64,000 bases of DNA from Gammaproteobacteria bacterium (GCA_018814405.1 JAHIZO010000008.1:62001-126000), one strand, 5' to 3'; positions 1-9,999 are shown, numbered from the stretch's first letter. A program made the numbers and translations. The notes: a model not told the origin generated them from the sequence alone.

Positions 1-452
1 TGCGTCCACAGATAGATACCGACCGCTAGCGCGATCAGTGACTGCCAGAACATCTTTGCTCCGGCCGAAAGCCCGTCCGGATTGCGATTCACCACTTTGC
101 GATAGTCATCCACCCAGCCGATGGCACCGACACCCAAGGTTGTCAGCAGCACCACCCACACATAAGCGTTGTGCAAGTCGCCCCACAACAAGGTGGTGAT
201 TGCGACCGACATCAGGATCAGTGCGCCGCCCATGGTCGGCGTACCAGCTTTGACCAAGTGAGTCTGCGGGCCATCACTACGAACCGATTGGCCGATCTTC
301 ATCGCAGCCAACTTGCGGATCATCCACGGCCCCAGCATGAAAGAGATGATCAATGCCGTCATCGCCGCCATCACCGCGCGCAGCGTGATGTAGTTGAACA
401 CGCTGAACGCGCGTATGTCCTGAGATAGCCATTGGGCTAGTGCGAGCAGCAT
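1..452 (-). CDS. mraY: MraY, phospho-N-acetylmuramoyl-pentapeptide transferase (N-terminal part)
   Basis: Integral membrane enzyme that moves phospho-MurNAc-pentapeptide from UDP onto undecaprenyl phosphate, making lipid I. Only the first 150 residues lie in the window; the gene runs off the left edge. The reading starts MLLALAQWL and shows hydrophobic segments around residues 25-42, 76-90 and 96-113, the family signature near residues 70-80 (GTPTMGGAL) and the catalytic Asp pair in VDDYRK (about residues 115-116). The start is supported by a GGAGG Shine-Dalgarno directly upstream. It overlaps the 3' end of murF by 16 nt, the usual dcw order. Confidence 0.95.
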   Translation of the reverse strand, partial: MLLALAQWLSQDIRAFSVFNYITLRAVMAAMTALIISFMLGPWMIRKLAAMKIGQSVRSDGPQTHLVKAGTPTMGGALILMSVAITTLLWGDLHNAYVWVVLLTTLGVGAIGWVDDYRKVVNRNPDGLSAGAKMFWQSLIALAVGIYLWT

Positions 453-1813
453 GTTTCCTCCTGTGTGGCCGCGCATGCCTGCACGACACGTTCCATCTTC
501 ATGAAGCGCGACCCCTTCACCAGCACCGTGGTCTGCGCGTCCAGTTCTTGCTGCAAGGATTGCTGCAACGATTCGACGTCGGAGAAATGCTTCGCCCCAT
601 TGCCGAACTCGCTCACTGCATGCGCGCTCAATGCGCCCAATGCATATAGATGTTCGATCCCCAACTCGCGGGCGGCGATGCCGATCTCGCGGTGGAATTG
701 CTCTGCTCCGGCGCCCAGTTCACCCATGTCTCCCAACACGAAGATGCGCTTGCCGCCGGTCTGCGCCAACACTTCCAGTGCCGCATGCATGGAGGCGGGA
801 TTGGCGTTGTAGGTATCATCGATCAAGGTCGCGCCCTGCTGTGCCTGTTTGCGCTGCAAGCGCCCTGCCACGCCGCCAAAACCTTCCAGCGCACGGGCGA
901 TGGTTTCCAGCGGCACATGCACAGCCAATGCAGCCGTTGCTGCAGCCAGCGCGTTGCGTGCATTGTGTTCACCCGGTACTTGCAACACGGCGTGCAGCTC
1001 ACCTGCCGGGGTATGGGCGCGCAACACACCGCCGAAACCTTGCGCCTGCCATTCGCCTTTCACTGCAGCGGCATGCTCCAAAGCGAAATCGAACACGCGA
1101 TGTTTATCCGCCAGCGTGCGCCACATGCTTGCATGTGCATCATCGGCGTTGATGATCGCGGTGCCGTTGTTTTGCAATCCTGCGAATATCTCACCCTTGG
1201 CGCGCGCCACACCTTCCACCGAACCCAGCCCTTGCAGATGCGCACCGCTGGCATTGTTGACCAACGCCACATCGGGCTGCGCGAGATGGGTGAGATATGC
1301 GATCTCACCCAGATGGTTCATACCCATCTCGATCACGGCATAACGATGCTGCTCGCGCAATTTGAGCAGAGTGAGCGGCATGCCGATGTCGTTGTTGAAA
1401 TTGCCGCGCGTGGACAGCACAGCGCTTTCACCCGCATGTGCACTCAGGATCGCAGCCAGCATCTCCTTTACGGTTGTCTTACCGTTGCTGCCGGTGATGG
1501 CGAGCAATGGGATATCGAACTGTTTGCGCCAATGCGCAGCCAACTTGCCAAGCGCGATGCGTGTATCCGGCACGAACAGCACCGGGCAGCTCACTTCTTC
1601 CAGCACGCTGCCCTCCTTGACGATGGCAGCGACCGCTCCGGCTTGCGCCGCCTGCGCAACGAACTGCGCGCCATCGAAATGTTCGCCCCGCAATGCGATG
1701 AACAAGTCGCCCTGCGCGATACTGCGCGTATCGGTGGACACTGCAGAAAAGCGCACATCGTCACCCGCAAAGTGCGCGTGCAAAGCTTGAGCGGCTTGCG
1801 AGAGCATCATCAT
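437..1813 (-). CDS. murF: MurF, UDP-MurNAc-tripeptide:D-Ala-D-Ala ligase
   Basis: Cytoplasmic Mur ligase that adds D-Ala-D-Ala to UDP-MurNAc-tripeptide, the last soluble step of peptidoglycan precursor synthesis. The ATP-binding loop GSNGKTT lies near residues 107-114, and the central DTYNANP motif typical of MurF is present. I place the start at the first of three consecutive ATG codons at 1813, whose ATGA overlaps the murE stop, giving 458 residues; an upstream in-frame ATG would add 8 residues lying wholly inside murE. Translational coupling to murE is likely. Confidence 0.95.
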   Translation of the reverse strand: MMMLSQAAQALHAHFAGDDVRFSAVSTDTRSIAQGDLFIALRGEHFDGAQFVAQAAQAGAVAAIVKEGSVLEEVSCPVLFVPDTRIALGKLAAHWRKQFDIPLLAITGSNGKTTVKEMLAAILSAHAGESAVLSTRGNFNNDIGMPLTLLKLREQHRYAVIEMGMNHLGEIAYLTHLAQPDVALVNNASGAHLQGLGSVEGVARAKGEIFAGLQNNGTAIINADDAHASMWRTLADKHRVFDFALEHAAAVKGEWQAQGFGGVLRAHTPAGELHAVLQVPGEHNARNALAAATAALAVHVPLETIARALEGFGGVAGRLQRKQAQQGATLIDDTYNANPASMHAALEVLAQTGGKRIFVLGDMGELGAGAEQFHREIGIAARELGIEHLYALGALSAHAVSEFGNGAKHFSDVESLQQSLQQELDAQTTVLVKGSRFMKMERVVQACAATQEETCCSH

Positions 1814-3309
1814 GACCAACGCTCCTCGGGCTTCCACATACTCAGCGCGCGCTGTGCCAGCTCGCTGTCGGAGAAGGGATGGCGCACGCCGGTGATCTCC
1901 TGATAGTCCTCGTGCCCCTTGCCGGCGATCAGCACGGTGTCATTGATGCGCGCCTTGTTGATGGCTTGTGCGATGGCGCGTGCACGATCCTCGATCACCT
2001 GGAACTCGCCATGCATCCCGTTGCAAACCTCTTCAATGATCGCCAGCGGATCTTCGCTGCGCGGGTTGTCGCTGGTGACGATGCGCACATCGGCGAACTT
2101 GTCTGCGACCGTACCCATCATCGGACGCTTGCCGCGGTCACGATCACCACCGCAGCCGAACACACAGATAACGCGTCCGCCGGATGGCTCCGTCGCTGCA
2201 CGCAATGTCTGCAGCACGTTCTCCAGCGCGGCCGGTGTATGTGCGTAGTCCACCACCACCATCGGCACATCCTTGCCGCCCAGCGTCTGCATACGTCCGG
2301 AAACTGCTTTTTGCAGCCCCAGTTCGCGCACTGCATCTTCGATATCCACCTCGCTCACCAGCATCACGGCCAGTGCGCCCAGTAAGTTGGAAGCATTGAA
2401 GTCGCCGACAAGGCGGCTATTCATATCGATCGCGCCCCAGCTGGTATGCAACGACAACGACATGCCCTGCATATCGGCGCAAACCAGCTTGCCATGCACC
2501 ATGCGGATGCCGAGACGACCGGCGCGCTGCAAGGCCTCTTCGCCCAGACCGTATCCAATGACTTCCGCTGCGCCATCTCGCAGTGACGTAGCCAGTTCAT
2601 CACCGTATGCATCATCCAGATTGACCACGGCGAATTTGAGTCCGCTCCAGTCGAGCAACTTGCGCTTGGCGGCTGCGTAATGCTGCATGTCGCCGTGGTA
2701 ATCGAGGTGGTCGCGTGTCAGATTGGTGAACAGTGCCACATCGAATTGCATGCCGTTGACTCGACCCTGTGTGAGCGCATGCGATGAGACTTCCATCACC
2801 GCCGTCTGCGCGCCCTGCTCGATCCCCTCGGACAGCAGCGCATGCAAGCGCAGCACATCCGGCGTGGTATTCACGCTTGCCTGCAAAGCATCGGGAAAAC
2901 CATTGCCCAGCGTGCCGATCACCAGACTCTTGCTGCCCACCGCGGCAAAACTGCGCGCCAGCCACTGGCTGATCGATGTCTTGCCGTTGGTGCCGGTGAC
3001 GCCCACAGTCCATAGCTTGCTGGAAGGTTGTCCATAGATACTGTCTGCGATGTATCCAGCTTGCTGACGCAAGCCAGCCACTGGAAGATTGGGCACTGTC
3101 CATTCCGGCTTCCAGTTGAAATCCTTTGCTTCCCAGATCACCGCATTCGCGCCGTTCTCGATGGCTTGGTCGATGTATCGACGCCCATCATTGCCTTCAC
3201 CTGGATAGGCGACGAAGGTATCGCCCGCTTGCACGGCGCGACTATCCGAGACGAGGCGCGTGACCTCTACACCCAGCATGCCCAATTCACCGAGTCGAAG
3301 CGCGTTCAT
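1810..3309 (-). CDS. murE: MurE, UDP-MurNAc-L-Ala-D-Glu:meso-diaminopimelate ligase
   Basis: Cytoplasmic Mur ligase adding the third amino acid of the stem peptide. The ATP loop GVTGTNGKT is at about residues 103-111 and the carbamylated-Lys/central ligase domain follows. The DNPR motif at residues 414-417, followed by SEDP, is the known signature of meso-diaminopimelate specificity, as expected for a Gram-negative. Length 499 is normal. The start overlaps the ftsI stop as ATGA and is preceded by a strong GGAGGAG ribosome binding site. Confidence 0.97.
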   Translation of the reverse strand: MNALRLGELGMLGVEVTRLVSDSRAVQAGDTFVAYPGEGNDGRRYIDQAIENGANAVIWEAKDFNWKPEWTVPNLPVAGLRQQAGYIADSIYGQPSSKLWTVGVTGTNGKTSISQWLARSFAAVGSKSLVIGTLGNGFPDALQASVNTTPDVLRLHALLSEGIEQGAQTAVMEVSSHALTQGRVNGMQFDVALFTNLTRDHLDYHGDMQHYAAAKRKLLDWSGLKFAVVNLDDAYGDELATSLRDGAAEVIGYGLGEEALQRAGRLGIRMVHGKLVCADMQGMSLSLHTSWGAIDMNSRLVGDFNASNLLGALAVMLVSEVDIEDAVRELGLQKAVSGRMQTLGGKDVPMVVVDYAHTPAALENVLQTLRAATEPSGGRVICVFGCGGDRDRGKRPMMGTVADKFADVRIVTSDNPRSEDPLAIIEEVCNGMHGEFQVIEDRARAIAQAINKARINDTVLIAGKGHEDYQEITGVRHPFSDSELAQRALSMWKPEERWS

Positions 3310-5030
3310 GTCTCCTCCTCCACCAGTTGTGTGGACTGCAAAACATTGTTCAGCGGTGCGTCGTAGGGAATATCCAGCGCGCGCAAGGAGGCGCTCATCA
3401 CATTATTGAAGACAGGTGCGGCAACCAAACCGCCGTAGTATTCCTTGCCCGATGGTTCATCCACCATCACGGCCACGATCAGGCGCGGATCGGACGCGGG
3501 AGCCATGCCGATGAAAGAAGCCACGTATTCATCTACGTAACGACCATTCTGCAACTTGTGTGCGGTGCCGGTCTTGCCAGCCACACGATAGCCGCGGATC
3601 TGCGCCAGCGGCGCCGTGCCACCCGGCTTCACCACCAACTCCAGCATGTCGCGCACTGCGCGCGCCGTGCGCGGTGAATAGACAGGTTCGCCAGCAGCGT
3701 GTCCAGATTGGCGCAGCATGCTGATGGGCTTCAGTTCGCCGTCGTTTGCGAATACGGTATAGGCGCGGGCCAGTTGCAGCAGACTGACCGAGATTCCATT
3801 GCCGTAAGACATGGTGGCCTGTTCGATCGGGCGCCATGTCTTGAAGTTGCGTAGGATGCCGCTCGCTTCACCGGGGAAGCCGCTGCCGGTGCGCATGCCA
3901 AAACCGGAATCGCTCAAATGCCCCCAAAAGGTCTGTGGCGTCAGTGACAAGGCCATTTTTGCCGAGCCAACGTTGCTGGATTTTTGGATGATCTGCGCTA
4001 CCGTCATCACACCGTCGGGGTGCGTATCATGAATGGTGCGGCCATTGATGGTTATCCTGCCGTCTCCGGTATCGATACGTGTATCCGGCTTGTATTTCCC
4101 TTCTTCCAATACCGCAGCAGCCGCGAATGCCTTCATGGTCGAGCCCGGCTCGAACATGTCGGTCACTGCGCGATTGCGCATCACGGAAAGCGTCGTGCCC
4201 TGGCGATTGTTCGGGTTGTAGGTGGGCCAATTAGCCAGCGCCAACACTTCGCCGCTCCTTGCATCCAACACCACGACGGAGCCTGACTTTGCCTTATGAT
4301 CGAACACTGCCTGCTTGATCTCACGGAAGGCCAGGAACTGCAACTTGCTGTCTATGCTGAGCGCAACATCGCCACCCTCTTTCGGCGCGCGCAGACTTCC
4401 CACATCTTCGATGATATGTCCGCGCCTATCCTTGATCACGCGCTGGCTACCCGGTTTTCCGCCCAGCTTGTCTTGCAGCGCAAGCTCGATACCTTCGCGA
4501 CCGTTGTCGTCCACATCGGTGAATCCGAGCAGGTGCGAGGTCACCTCGCCCGCCGGGTAATAACGCTTGTATTCCCGCTGCAGCGATACACCGGGAATGC
4601 CGAGTGCAGCCACTTTGCGCGCCTGCTCCGGCGGCAACTGCCGCTTCAGATATACAAAATCGCGCCGCGCCTGCAGCTTGTCCCGCAATGCCTCGGGCTT
4701 CATCTCCAGCACCCGCGCGAGATTCATCAGTTGGCGCAGATCGATCTCCACCTCGGCCGGACTGGCCCAAACCGACTCCACCGGCGTGCTGATCGCCAGC
4801 GGCTCACCGTTACGGTCAGTGATCATGCCGCGATGCGCCGGCACCTCGATCACACGCGCATAGCGCGCATCGCCCTTCTGCTGCAGGAAATCGTTATGGA
4901 TGCCCTGCAGATAGACGGCCCGCACGAACAAAGCCGACATCACCAGCAGCAACAATACAAACAAGGCGCGTGAGCGCCAGGCGGGCAAAGCGAGTTGTGA
5001 AGAAGTCTGCGGCAGCGAGGCGTAATTCAT
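3306..5030 (-). CDS. ftsI: FtsI (PBP3), septal peptidoglycan transpeptidase
   Basis: Division-specific class B penicillin-binding protein that crosslinks septal peptidoglycan as partner of FtsW and FtsQLB. One N-terminal membrane anchor spans about residues 21-41, then a PBP dimerisation domain, then the transpeptidase domain with all three active-site motifs: STMK (297-300, nucleophile Ser), SSN (351-353) and KTGT (486-489). Length 574 is usual. Four-nucleotide overlaps with ftsL upstream and murE downstream indicate coupled translation. Confidence 0.97.
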   Translation of the reverse strand: MNYASLPQTSSQLALPAWRSRALFVLLLLVMSALFVRAVYLQGIHNDFLQQKGDARYARVIEVPAHRGMITDRNGEPLAISTPVESVWASPAEVEIDLRQLMNLARVLEMKPEALRDKLQARRDFVYLKRQLPPEQARKVAALGIPGVSLQREYKRYYPAGEVTSHLLGFTDVDDNGREGIELALQDKLGGKPGSQRVIKDRRGHIIEDVGSLRAPKEGGDVALSIDSKLQFLAFREIKQAVFDHKAKSGSVVVLDARSGEVLALANWPTYNPNNRQGTTLSVMRNRAVTDMFEPGSTMKAFAAAAVLEEGKYKPDTRIDTGDGRITINGRTIHDTHPDGVMTVAQIIQKSSNVGSAKMALSLTPQTFWGHLSDSGFGMRTGSGFPGEASGILRNFKTWRPIEQATMSYGNGISVSLLQLARAYTVFANDGELKPISMLRQSGHAAGEPVYSPRTARAVRDMLELVVKPGGTAPLAQIRGYRVAGKTGTAHKLQNGRYVDEYVASFIGMAPASDPRLIVAVMVDEPSGKEYYGGLVAAPVFNNVMSASLRALDIPYDAPLNNVLQSTQLVEEET

Positions 5031-5308
5031 GGCAGCACCTCATTGCCACCGATACGCACCAGATGCATCTGATCGTTGGTAGGCAGATGCATCTGCAATT
5101 GCTGGCGTGCGAGCTTCTCCACACGTGTCGGCATGACTAACGTGCTCTGCTCCAGCTGCAATTTTCCCCACTCAACATCCATCTGTTGCGCCCGTTCTTT
5201 CTCGTACTGCAGATCCACAAACAACTTGCGCGCCTTGTGTTGGGAAGTGACAAGCCCCAACGCACAGGCGACGACCATAATCAACAGCAATACATTCAGC
5301 CTAGCCAC
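5027..5308 (-). CDS. ftsL: FtsL, bitopic cell division protein
   Basis: Small divisome protein forming the FtsQLB complex that activates FtsWI. The 93-residue product has one membrane segment near residues 4-21 and a following heptad-rich periplasmic stretch with many Glu, Lys and Gln residues, matching the leucine-zipper-like coiled coil of FtsL. Primary sequence is poorly conserved in this family, so the call relies on size, topology and its place between rsmH and ftsI, overlapping rsmH by 8 nt and ftsI by 4 nt. Confidence 0.9.
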   Translation of the reverse strand: MARLNVLLLIMVVACALGLVTSQHKARKLFVDLQYEKERAQQMDVEWGKLQLEQSTLVMPTRVEKLARQQLQMHLPTNDQMHLVRIGGNEVLP

Positions 5309-6233
5309 CGAGTCGCTCCGCCACTCGCAGCACTGCGCTTCGTGCGCGAGGGTTGACCGCTAGCTCCGCTTCCGATGCAAAGACCGGCTTGCCGACCAGC
5401 TTGATCTTGCCCTGCGGCACATCCACCGCACGGATCGGCACGAACTTGGGGACTTTGTCGCCCTGCGCCATATCGCGCATGAATCGCTTCACGATGCGGT
5501 CTTCAAGAGAGTGGAAACTGATGATGGACATGCGCCCGCCTTCCTTCAGCTGCTCCACGCACTGCGGAAGGATGTTCTCGAGTTCTTCGAGTTCGCGATT
5601 GAGATGAATCCGTATAGCCTGAAAGGTTCGCGTGGCCGGGTTCTTGCCCGGTTCGCGCGTGCGCACGCACTGAGCCACGATGTCGCTGAGTTGTTTGGTT
5701 GTCTCGATAGCCCGCTCCTGGCGCGCAGCAACAATCGTCCTTGCAATCTGCCTAGCAAACCGTTCTTCGCCGTAATCACGTATCACCTCCGCCAGTTCTT
5801 TTTCTTCCACTGACGCCAGCCATTCAGCTGCCGTCTGCCCACTGCTCGTATCCATGCGCATGTCCAGCGGCGCATCGAAACGAAAACTAAAACCGCGTTG
5901 CTCGTCGTCCAGCTGCGGTGACGAAACTCCCAAGTCCAACAACACGCCATCCACCTTATCCACGCCCAGCTCTTGCAACACCTGCGCCAACTGCTCGAAC
6001 CCGCGATGTACCAGCGTGAAGCGAGAATCCTGTATTGCACGACCGGCCTCGATGGCCACCAAGTCCTTGTCCAGTGCGATCAAGCGACCCTGCTCACCCA
6101 ACTGCGCCAAGATCAAGCGACTATGCCCACCGCGCCCGAAGGTGCCGTCAACATAGATGCCATCCGGCTTCACCTGCAGCGCTTCGACCGCCTCGCTCAA
6201 CAGGACGGTCGCATGCGCGAACGCCTCACTCAC
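5301..6233 (-). CDS. rsmH: RsmH, 16S rRNA m4C1402 methyltransferase
   Basis: SAM-dependent methyltransferase (formerly MraW) that N4-methylates C1402 in the decoding centre of 16S rRNA. The SAM-binding segment [10 protein letters not shown] is near residue 30, and the conserved [12 protein letters not shown] and SFHSLEDR motifs are present. The 310 residues match the family. It is second in the dcw operon, overlapping mraZ by 4 nt and ftsL by 8 nt. Confidence 0.97.
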   Translation of the reverse strand: MSEAFAHATVLLSEAVEALQVKPDGIYVDGTFGRGGHSRLILAQLGEQGRLIALDKDLVAIEAGRAIQDSRFTLVHRGFEQLAQVLQELGVDKVDGVLLDLGVSSPQLDDEQRGFSFRFDAPLDMRMDTSSGQTAAEWLASVEEKELAEVIRDYGEERFARQIARTIVAARQERAIETTKQLSDIVAQCVRTREPGKNPATRTFQAIRIHLNRELEELENILPQCVEQLKEGGRMSIISFHSLEDRIVKRFMRDMAQGDKVPKFVPIRAVDVPQGKIKLVGKPVFASEAELAVNPRARSAVLRVAERLGG

Positions 6234-6676
6234 AAAGTGAACCCTTCAAGCTCCGGCGGCAGATCGTCCATCGAGAAACATGTCATCTTCTCGTACTGGG
6301 CCTGCCAGCGTGCTTCGTCCCACAATTCGAATTTGTTGCCCTGACCGACCAGCATCACGCGCTTATCAAGCTTGGCGTAATCGCGCAGGGTCGCGGAGAT
6401 AAGAACCCGCCCAGCAGCATCCATCGCCACCTCTTCGGCGTGGCCGACGAGGAAGCGCTGCAAGGCACGTATCTTTGGATTGAGCGCGGAAAGCTGCATC
6501 AGCTTCTCGCGAATAGGTTGCCATTCGGGCTGGGGGTAAACCAACAGACAGCCATCTGCATCGGCGGTCAGCACCAACTGACCCGCGCAATGGGCTTGCA
6601 GCATGTCACGATACCGCGTCGGTATCGTCAACCTGCCTTTGCCATCCAGATTAAATTGAGCCGCCCCTTGGAACAT
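6230..6676 (-). CDS. mraZ: MraZ, transcriptional regulator of the dcw operon
   Basis: AbrB-fold DNA-binding protein that represses its own dcw promoter in Escherichia coli. The protein begins [16 protein letters not shown], the typical MraZ N-terminus with the first of two SpoVT/AbrB repeats; the second lies in the C-terminal half ([15 protein letters not shown]). I chose ATG 6676 rather than the upstream in-frame ATG at 6715 because 148 residues matches the family, and because the longer form would start inside the repeat operator. A purine-rich AAGGGG precedes the start. Confidence 0.95.
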   Translation of the reverse strand: MFQGAAQFNLDGKGRLTIPTRYRDMLQAHCAGQLVLTADADGCLLVYPQPEWQPIREKLMQLSALNPKIRALQRFLVGHAEEVAMDAAGRVLISATLRDYAKLDKRVMLVGQGNKFELWDEARWQAQYEKMTCFSMDDLPPELEGFTL

Positions 6677-6680
6677 AAAA

Positions 6681-6725
6681 CCCCTTGCCTCCCATTTATT
6701 CCCACTTTTTACCACTAGGACCCAC
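6681..6725 (-). promoter_or_regulatory. MraZ operator: five G-rich boxes at exact 10-nt spacing
   Basis: Read on the minus strand the boxes are GTGGG, GTGGT, GTGGG, ATGGG and AGGGG, separated by 5 nt each, so their starts repeat every 10 nt (plus-strand complements at 6721, 6711, 6701, 6691 and 6681). TGGG boxes at this spacing are the known binding sites of MraZ in other bacteria. The first box runs into the -10 hexamer and the last lies just ahead of the mraZ start, so binding would block the promoter. The fifth box is the weakest match. Confidence 0.85.
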
Positions 6726-6752
6726 TATATTGAAAACAATGGGGTCGGTCAA
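6724..6752 (-). promoter_or_regulatory. Sigma-70 promoter of the dcw operon
   Basis: TTGACC (plus complement 6747-6752) and TATAGT (complement 6724-6729) are separated by 17 nt, a near-consensus sigma-70 promoter pointing into mraZ. The -10 hexamer overlaps the first operator box. The stretch from 6753 to 6891 shows no further gene. Confidence 0.8.
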
Positions 6753-6891
6753 GCAGGAAAATGGATTTTTTCTTTTCAGGACAAAGAGTTAGCGGCCTTC
6801 CTTAATGAAAAACAAATTTGCTTATAAAGCAATGAATTGCGCAAACTAGCTAAAGTTGTTTATGACGGGAGGTCTATATACACGGGAGGAA

Positions 6892-6909
6892 GATGCGAGA
6901 TTTCGCATC
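6892..6909 (-). terminator. Weak hairpin downstream of mltA
   Basis: A 7-bp perfect stem (GATGCGA/TCGCATC) with a 4-nt loop follows the mltA stop codon by about 35 nt. It has no clear U-tract on the minus strand, only TTCCTCC, so it may be a poor terminator or an mRNA-stabilising hairpin. Confidence 0.35.
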
Positions 6910-6942
6910 GCTTTGATTGGGTCACCACACAGAAGAAGAAAC

Positions 6943-8118
6943 TCAGTTGAGCGTGGGCTCACTGCCTTTGGGGAAAAGCACCCACATGCGGCCGCGCTGC
7001 TTCATGCGGCCCGCCTTGGCACCGGCCATCTCACCGAAGCCCCAGAAGAAGTCGGCACGCACCGCACCTTTGATGGCACCGCCGGTGTCCTGCGCGAACA
7101 CGAGACGATTGAGCGGCTCTTCGGTATTGGGCTGAGTGGTGGACAAGAATACTGGCACGCCCAGCGGCATGGTGCGCCGGTCGACTGCGATGCTGTATTC
7201 ATTGGTGAGCGGCACGCCCAGCGCACCGACGGGACCGGAGATCGCATCCGGTAGCTCACGGAAGAACACATAGCTGGGATTGTGCCCCAGCAGCACTGTC
7301 AATCGATCAGGATTCATCTCGGCCCAACGCTTGATGCTTTGCATCGAAGCCTGATCTGCCGTCATCTCGCCCATGTCTATCAAGCGCCGCCCGATAGACG
7401 CATAGGGATGCCCGTTCTGATCTGCATATCCGATCTTGACCCTTGTACCGTCTTCCAGCTCTATACGGCCCGAACCCTGTATCTGCAAGAAGAACAGTTC
7501 CACTTCATTCTCCACCCACAGGAAGGCATGGCCCTGCAAGGCCTCCGCCTGACCGGCATCGATCTCGGCTCGATTGAAATAGGGCACGACGCGCTTGCCA
7601 TCCAAACGTCCGCGCACGCGCTTGCCACGGAATTCCGGATACAGCTCACCCATGTCGACTTCCAGCATATCTTCCGGCGGAGCATAGATCGGATAGGGAT
7701 ACTTGGCACTCTGCTTGCGACTTCCGTGCAGCAGGGGTTCGTAATAGCCGGTGACCAGACCAGTGTCCGTACCATCCGGATTGAGGATGCGATAAGGCGT
7801 GAACCATGTCTCATAAAAAGTGCGCTGCGCCATCAGATCATCCGGCGCGACCGCTTTGGCCGCAGCACAGATCGGCAACCACACCGTCTTATAGCGGAGT
7901 GCGCTGCAACTCTGCTCTAGCGCCGGCCATGAAGCCGGCAACTCTTGATTCAACCAGTCGGGCAACTCTTCCCAGCCAGCCAACATAAAATCGGGCGCGA
8001 GCTTGCCGACCGGCGGCACGGGCTCGACCACAGAAGGCTTAAAGATATTACAGGCTGACAACCAGACACTGAGACCCAGCAACAACGCCAGATTACGAAC
8101 AGGGAAAAAAGACTTCAT
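6943..8118 (-). CDS. mltA: MltA, membrane-bound lytic murein transglycosylase A
   Basis: Outer-membrane lipoprotein that cleaves the MurNAc-GlcNAc bond of peptidoglycan with 1,6-anhydro product formation. The signal peptide ends in a lipobox LSAC with the lipidated Cys at residue 23. The MltA barrel domain occupies the middle, and the C-terminal 3D domain contains FAQDTGGAIKG, whose Asp (about residue 344) matches the catalytic Asp of the family. It starts 10 nt after apaG on the same strand, so the two are probably co-transcribed. Confidence 0.95.
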   Translation of the reverse strand: MKSFFPVRNLALLLGLSVWLSACNIFKPSVVEPVPPVGKLAPDFMLAGWEELPDWLNQELPASWPALEQSCSALRYKTVWLPICAAAKAVAPDDLMAQRTFYETWFTPYRILNPDGTDTGLVTGYYEPLLHGSRKQSAKYPYPIYAPPEDMLEVDMGELYPEFRGKRVRGRLDGKRVVPYFNRAEIDAGQAEALQGHAFLWVENEVELFFLQIQGSGRIELEDGTRVKIGYADQNGHPYASIGRRLIDMGEMTADQASMQSIKRWAEMNPDRLTVLLGHNPSYVFFRELPDAISGPVGALGVPLTNEYSIAVDRRTMPLGVPVFLSTTQPNTEEPLNRLVFAQDTGGAIKGAVRADFFWGFGEMAGAKAGRMKQRGRMWVLFPKGSEPTLN

Positions 8119-8128
8119 TGCGTCCTAT

Positions 8129-8512
8129 CTAATGCAGCGTGCGTGGCACGCTCAATACAAATTGGGGCACGGGAACCGTGAACTCGCCACCGTCCATCAC
8201 TTGCATACGGTAGCTGCCGGACATTGTACCCACTTGGGTGGCCAATACGGTACCGCTGGAATATTCGAACTGCTCGCCCGGCTTGATCAGCGGCTGCTCA
8301 CCGATCACCCCTTTACCCTTCACCTCTTGCACGTGGTCGTTTGAATCCGTGATGATCCAATGACGGCTTAACAACTGCACCGCATGCGAACCTTGATTGG
8401 TGATGGTGATGGTGTAGGAGAAAACGAAGCGATTCTCAGCCTCATCAGACTGTTCCGCCAGATGCCGTACCTGCACGGCAACGTGAATGCGATATTGAGA
8501 AGAATCTTCCAT
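8129..8512 (-). CDS. apaG: ApaG domain protein
   Basis: A single FN3-like ApaG domain of 127 residues, the normal length. Family features include the SYRM and PxPxF segments near the C-terminus. ApaG is often listed with Co2+/Mg2+ efflux from early genetic data, but its biochemical role is not settled. In many proteobacteria it sits beside ksgA and apaH; here it precedes mltA and is divergent from rpe. Confidence 0.93.
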   Translation of the reverse strand: MEDSSQYRIHVAVQVRHLAEQSDEAENRFVFSYTITITNQGSHAVQLLSRHWIITDSNDHVQEVKGKGVIGEQPLIKPGEQFEYSSGTVLATQVGTMSGSYRMQVMDGGEFTVPVPQFVLSVPRTLH

Positions 8513-8622
8513 CGCTGCATTTCACCGTATTTTTCGTGACATGACAAGCCGCACAGCGGAGAGTGGCGCATTTCAGGTAAAATGCGCGTCTAAAATTTAA
8601 ACCCCTCATAAAAGGAACTCTC

Positions 8623-9312
8623 ATGGATTATCAAATCGCTCCCTCCATCCTCTCCGCAAACTTCGCCATGCTGGGTCAGGAAGTGGACAACGTACTGGCC
8701 TCCGGCGCAGACATCGTTCACTTCGACGTCATGGACAACCACTATGTTCCTAACTTGACTATCGGCCCTCTGGTCTGCGAAGCGCTGCGCAAGCATGGCG
8801 TGACTGCCGACATCGACGTTCACCTGATGGTCAAGCCGGTGGATCGCATCATCCCTGACTTCGCCAAAGCTGGCGCGACTTACATCACTTTCCACCCGGA
8901 AGCTTCCGAGCACATCGACCGCACCATCGGCATGATCAAGGAACTCGGTTGCAAGGCCGGTCTGGTGTTCAACCCGGCCACTCCGCTGGACATCCTTGAA
9001 TACACTCTGCCCAAGCTGGACATGGTGCTGTTGATGTCGGTCAACCCCGGCTTCGGTGGTCAGAAGTTCATCCCTCACGTTCTGGACAAGGCACGTAAAG
9101 TGCGCGCCATGATCGACGCCGGTGGTTACAACTGCCGTCTGGAGATCGACGGCGGCGTCGGCCCGGCCAACATCAAGGAAGTGGCTGAAGCAGGCGTGGA
9201 TACATTCGTGGCAGGTTCTGCAGTGTTCGGCAAAAAGAACGACAAAGACGCTAACCACTACAACACCATCATCAGCGAACTGCGCGCCGAACTGGCCAAA
9301 GTCGGCAAGTGA
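8623..9312 (+). CDS. rpe: Ribulose-phosphate 3-epimerase
   Basis: TIM-barrel enzyme interconverting ribulose 5-phosphate and xylulose 5-phosphate in the pentose phosphate or Calvin cycle. Visible family motifs are APSILSANF near the N-terminus, [12 protein letters not shown] with metal-binding His and Asp, HLMV, and VNPGFGGQ. An AAGGA ribosome binding site precedes ATG 8623. The stop codon overlaps the start of gph, making a coupled rpe-gph pair that leads into the trp genes. Confidence 0.97.
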   Translation: MDYQIAPSILSANFAMLGQEVDNVLASGADIVHFDVMDNHYVPNLTIGPLVCEALRKHGVTADIDVHLMVKPVDRIIPDFAKAGATYITFHPEASEHIDRTIGMIKELGCKAGLVFNPATPLDILEYTLPKLDMVLLMSVNPGFGGQKFIPHVLDKARKVRAMIDAGGYNCRLEIDGGVGPANIKEVAEAGVDTFVAGSAVFGKKNDKDANHYNTIISELRAELAKVGK

Positions 9313-9998
9313 TGGCGTTCAAGGACTTCCCGCTGGCCGTGTCGGCCATCGTCATCGATCTGGACGGTACGCTGATGCATACCGCGCCGGAGTTGGCTGA
9401 ATCCGCCAATCGCATGTTGAACGATATGGGCCGTGCGCCCGTGTCGCAAGACCTGTTGATGAGCTACATCGGCAACGGCGTGCACTGGCTGGTGAAGCGT
9501 GCGCTGACTGGTGACATGCATGCCGAGCCGGATGCCGCACTGTTCGATGAAGCACTGCCGATCTTTGAAAAACATTACACAGAGCTGGCTTGCGAGAGCA
9601 AGACCTTCTCCAACGTGGTGCAAGGTCTGGATGCGATGAAGGCAGCGGGCTTCCGTTTGGGTTGCATCACCAACAAAGTGATGCGCTATACCGACCCGAT
9701 CCTGAAAGCCTCCGGCCTCGCGCCCTATTTCGAGATCGTGATCGCGGGCGACACCCTGCCCGAGAAAAAGCCGCACCCGATGCCTTTGCTGCACGCGGCT
9801 GAATTCTTCGGTTGTGCCATCGAGAACCTGCTGCTGGTCGGCGATTCATTAAGTGATGCACAAGCGGCACGTGCCGCAGGATGCCCCATCTTCTGCGTGC
9901 CTTACGGCTACAATCACGGCGAACCGGTCGAAACATTGAACGTGGATGCAGTCATCCCCGATCTGACTCTGGTATTGCCACTCATCAAAAAGCTTTGA
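9312..9998 (+). CDS. gph: Phosphoglycolate phosphatase (HAD family)
   Basis: Dephosphorylates 2-phosphoglycolate from DNA repair or RuBisCO oxygenation. The HAD nucleophile motif is DLDGTLMHT, with a cap domain after it, a motif III Lys in EKKPHP and the acidic motif GDSLSDAQAA. I take ATG 9312, which overlaps the rpe stop as TGATG; a GTG at 9309 would add one residue. Its stop at 9996-9998 lies one base before a short trp-containing reading frame. Confidence 0.95.
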   Translation: MAFKDFPLAVSAIVIDLDGTLMHTAPELAESANRMLNDMGRAPVSQDLLMSYIGNGVHWLVKRALTGDMHAEPDAALFDEALPIFEKHYTELACESKTFSNVVQGLDAMKAAGFRLGCITNKVMRYTDPILKASGLAPYFEIVIAGDTLPEKKPHPMPLLHAAEFFGCAIENLLLVGDSLSDAQAARAAGCPIFCVPYGYNHGEPVETLNVDAVIPDLTLVLPLIKKL

Positions 9999-9999
9999 C

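Noticed and set aside
650-1903. 417-codon open frame on the plus strand opposite murF
   Set aside because: It lies wholly antisense to well-supported murF and murE, has Cys/His/Arg-rich low-plausibility composition and matches no family; it is a shadow of GC-biased codon use.
6753-6891. Possible small gene or RNA between the dcw promoter and mltA
   Set aside because: AT-rich relative to its surroundings but without a plausible coding frame, promoter pair or strong structure; probably just spacer and upstream promoter DNA.
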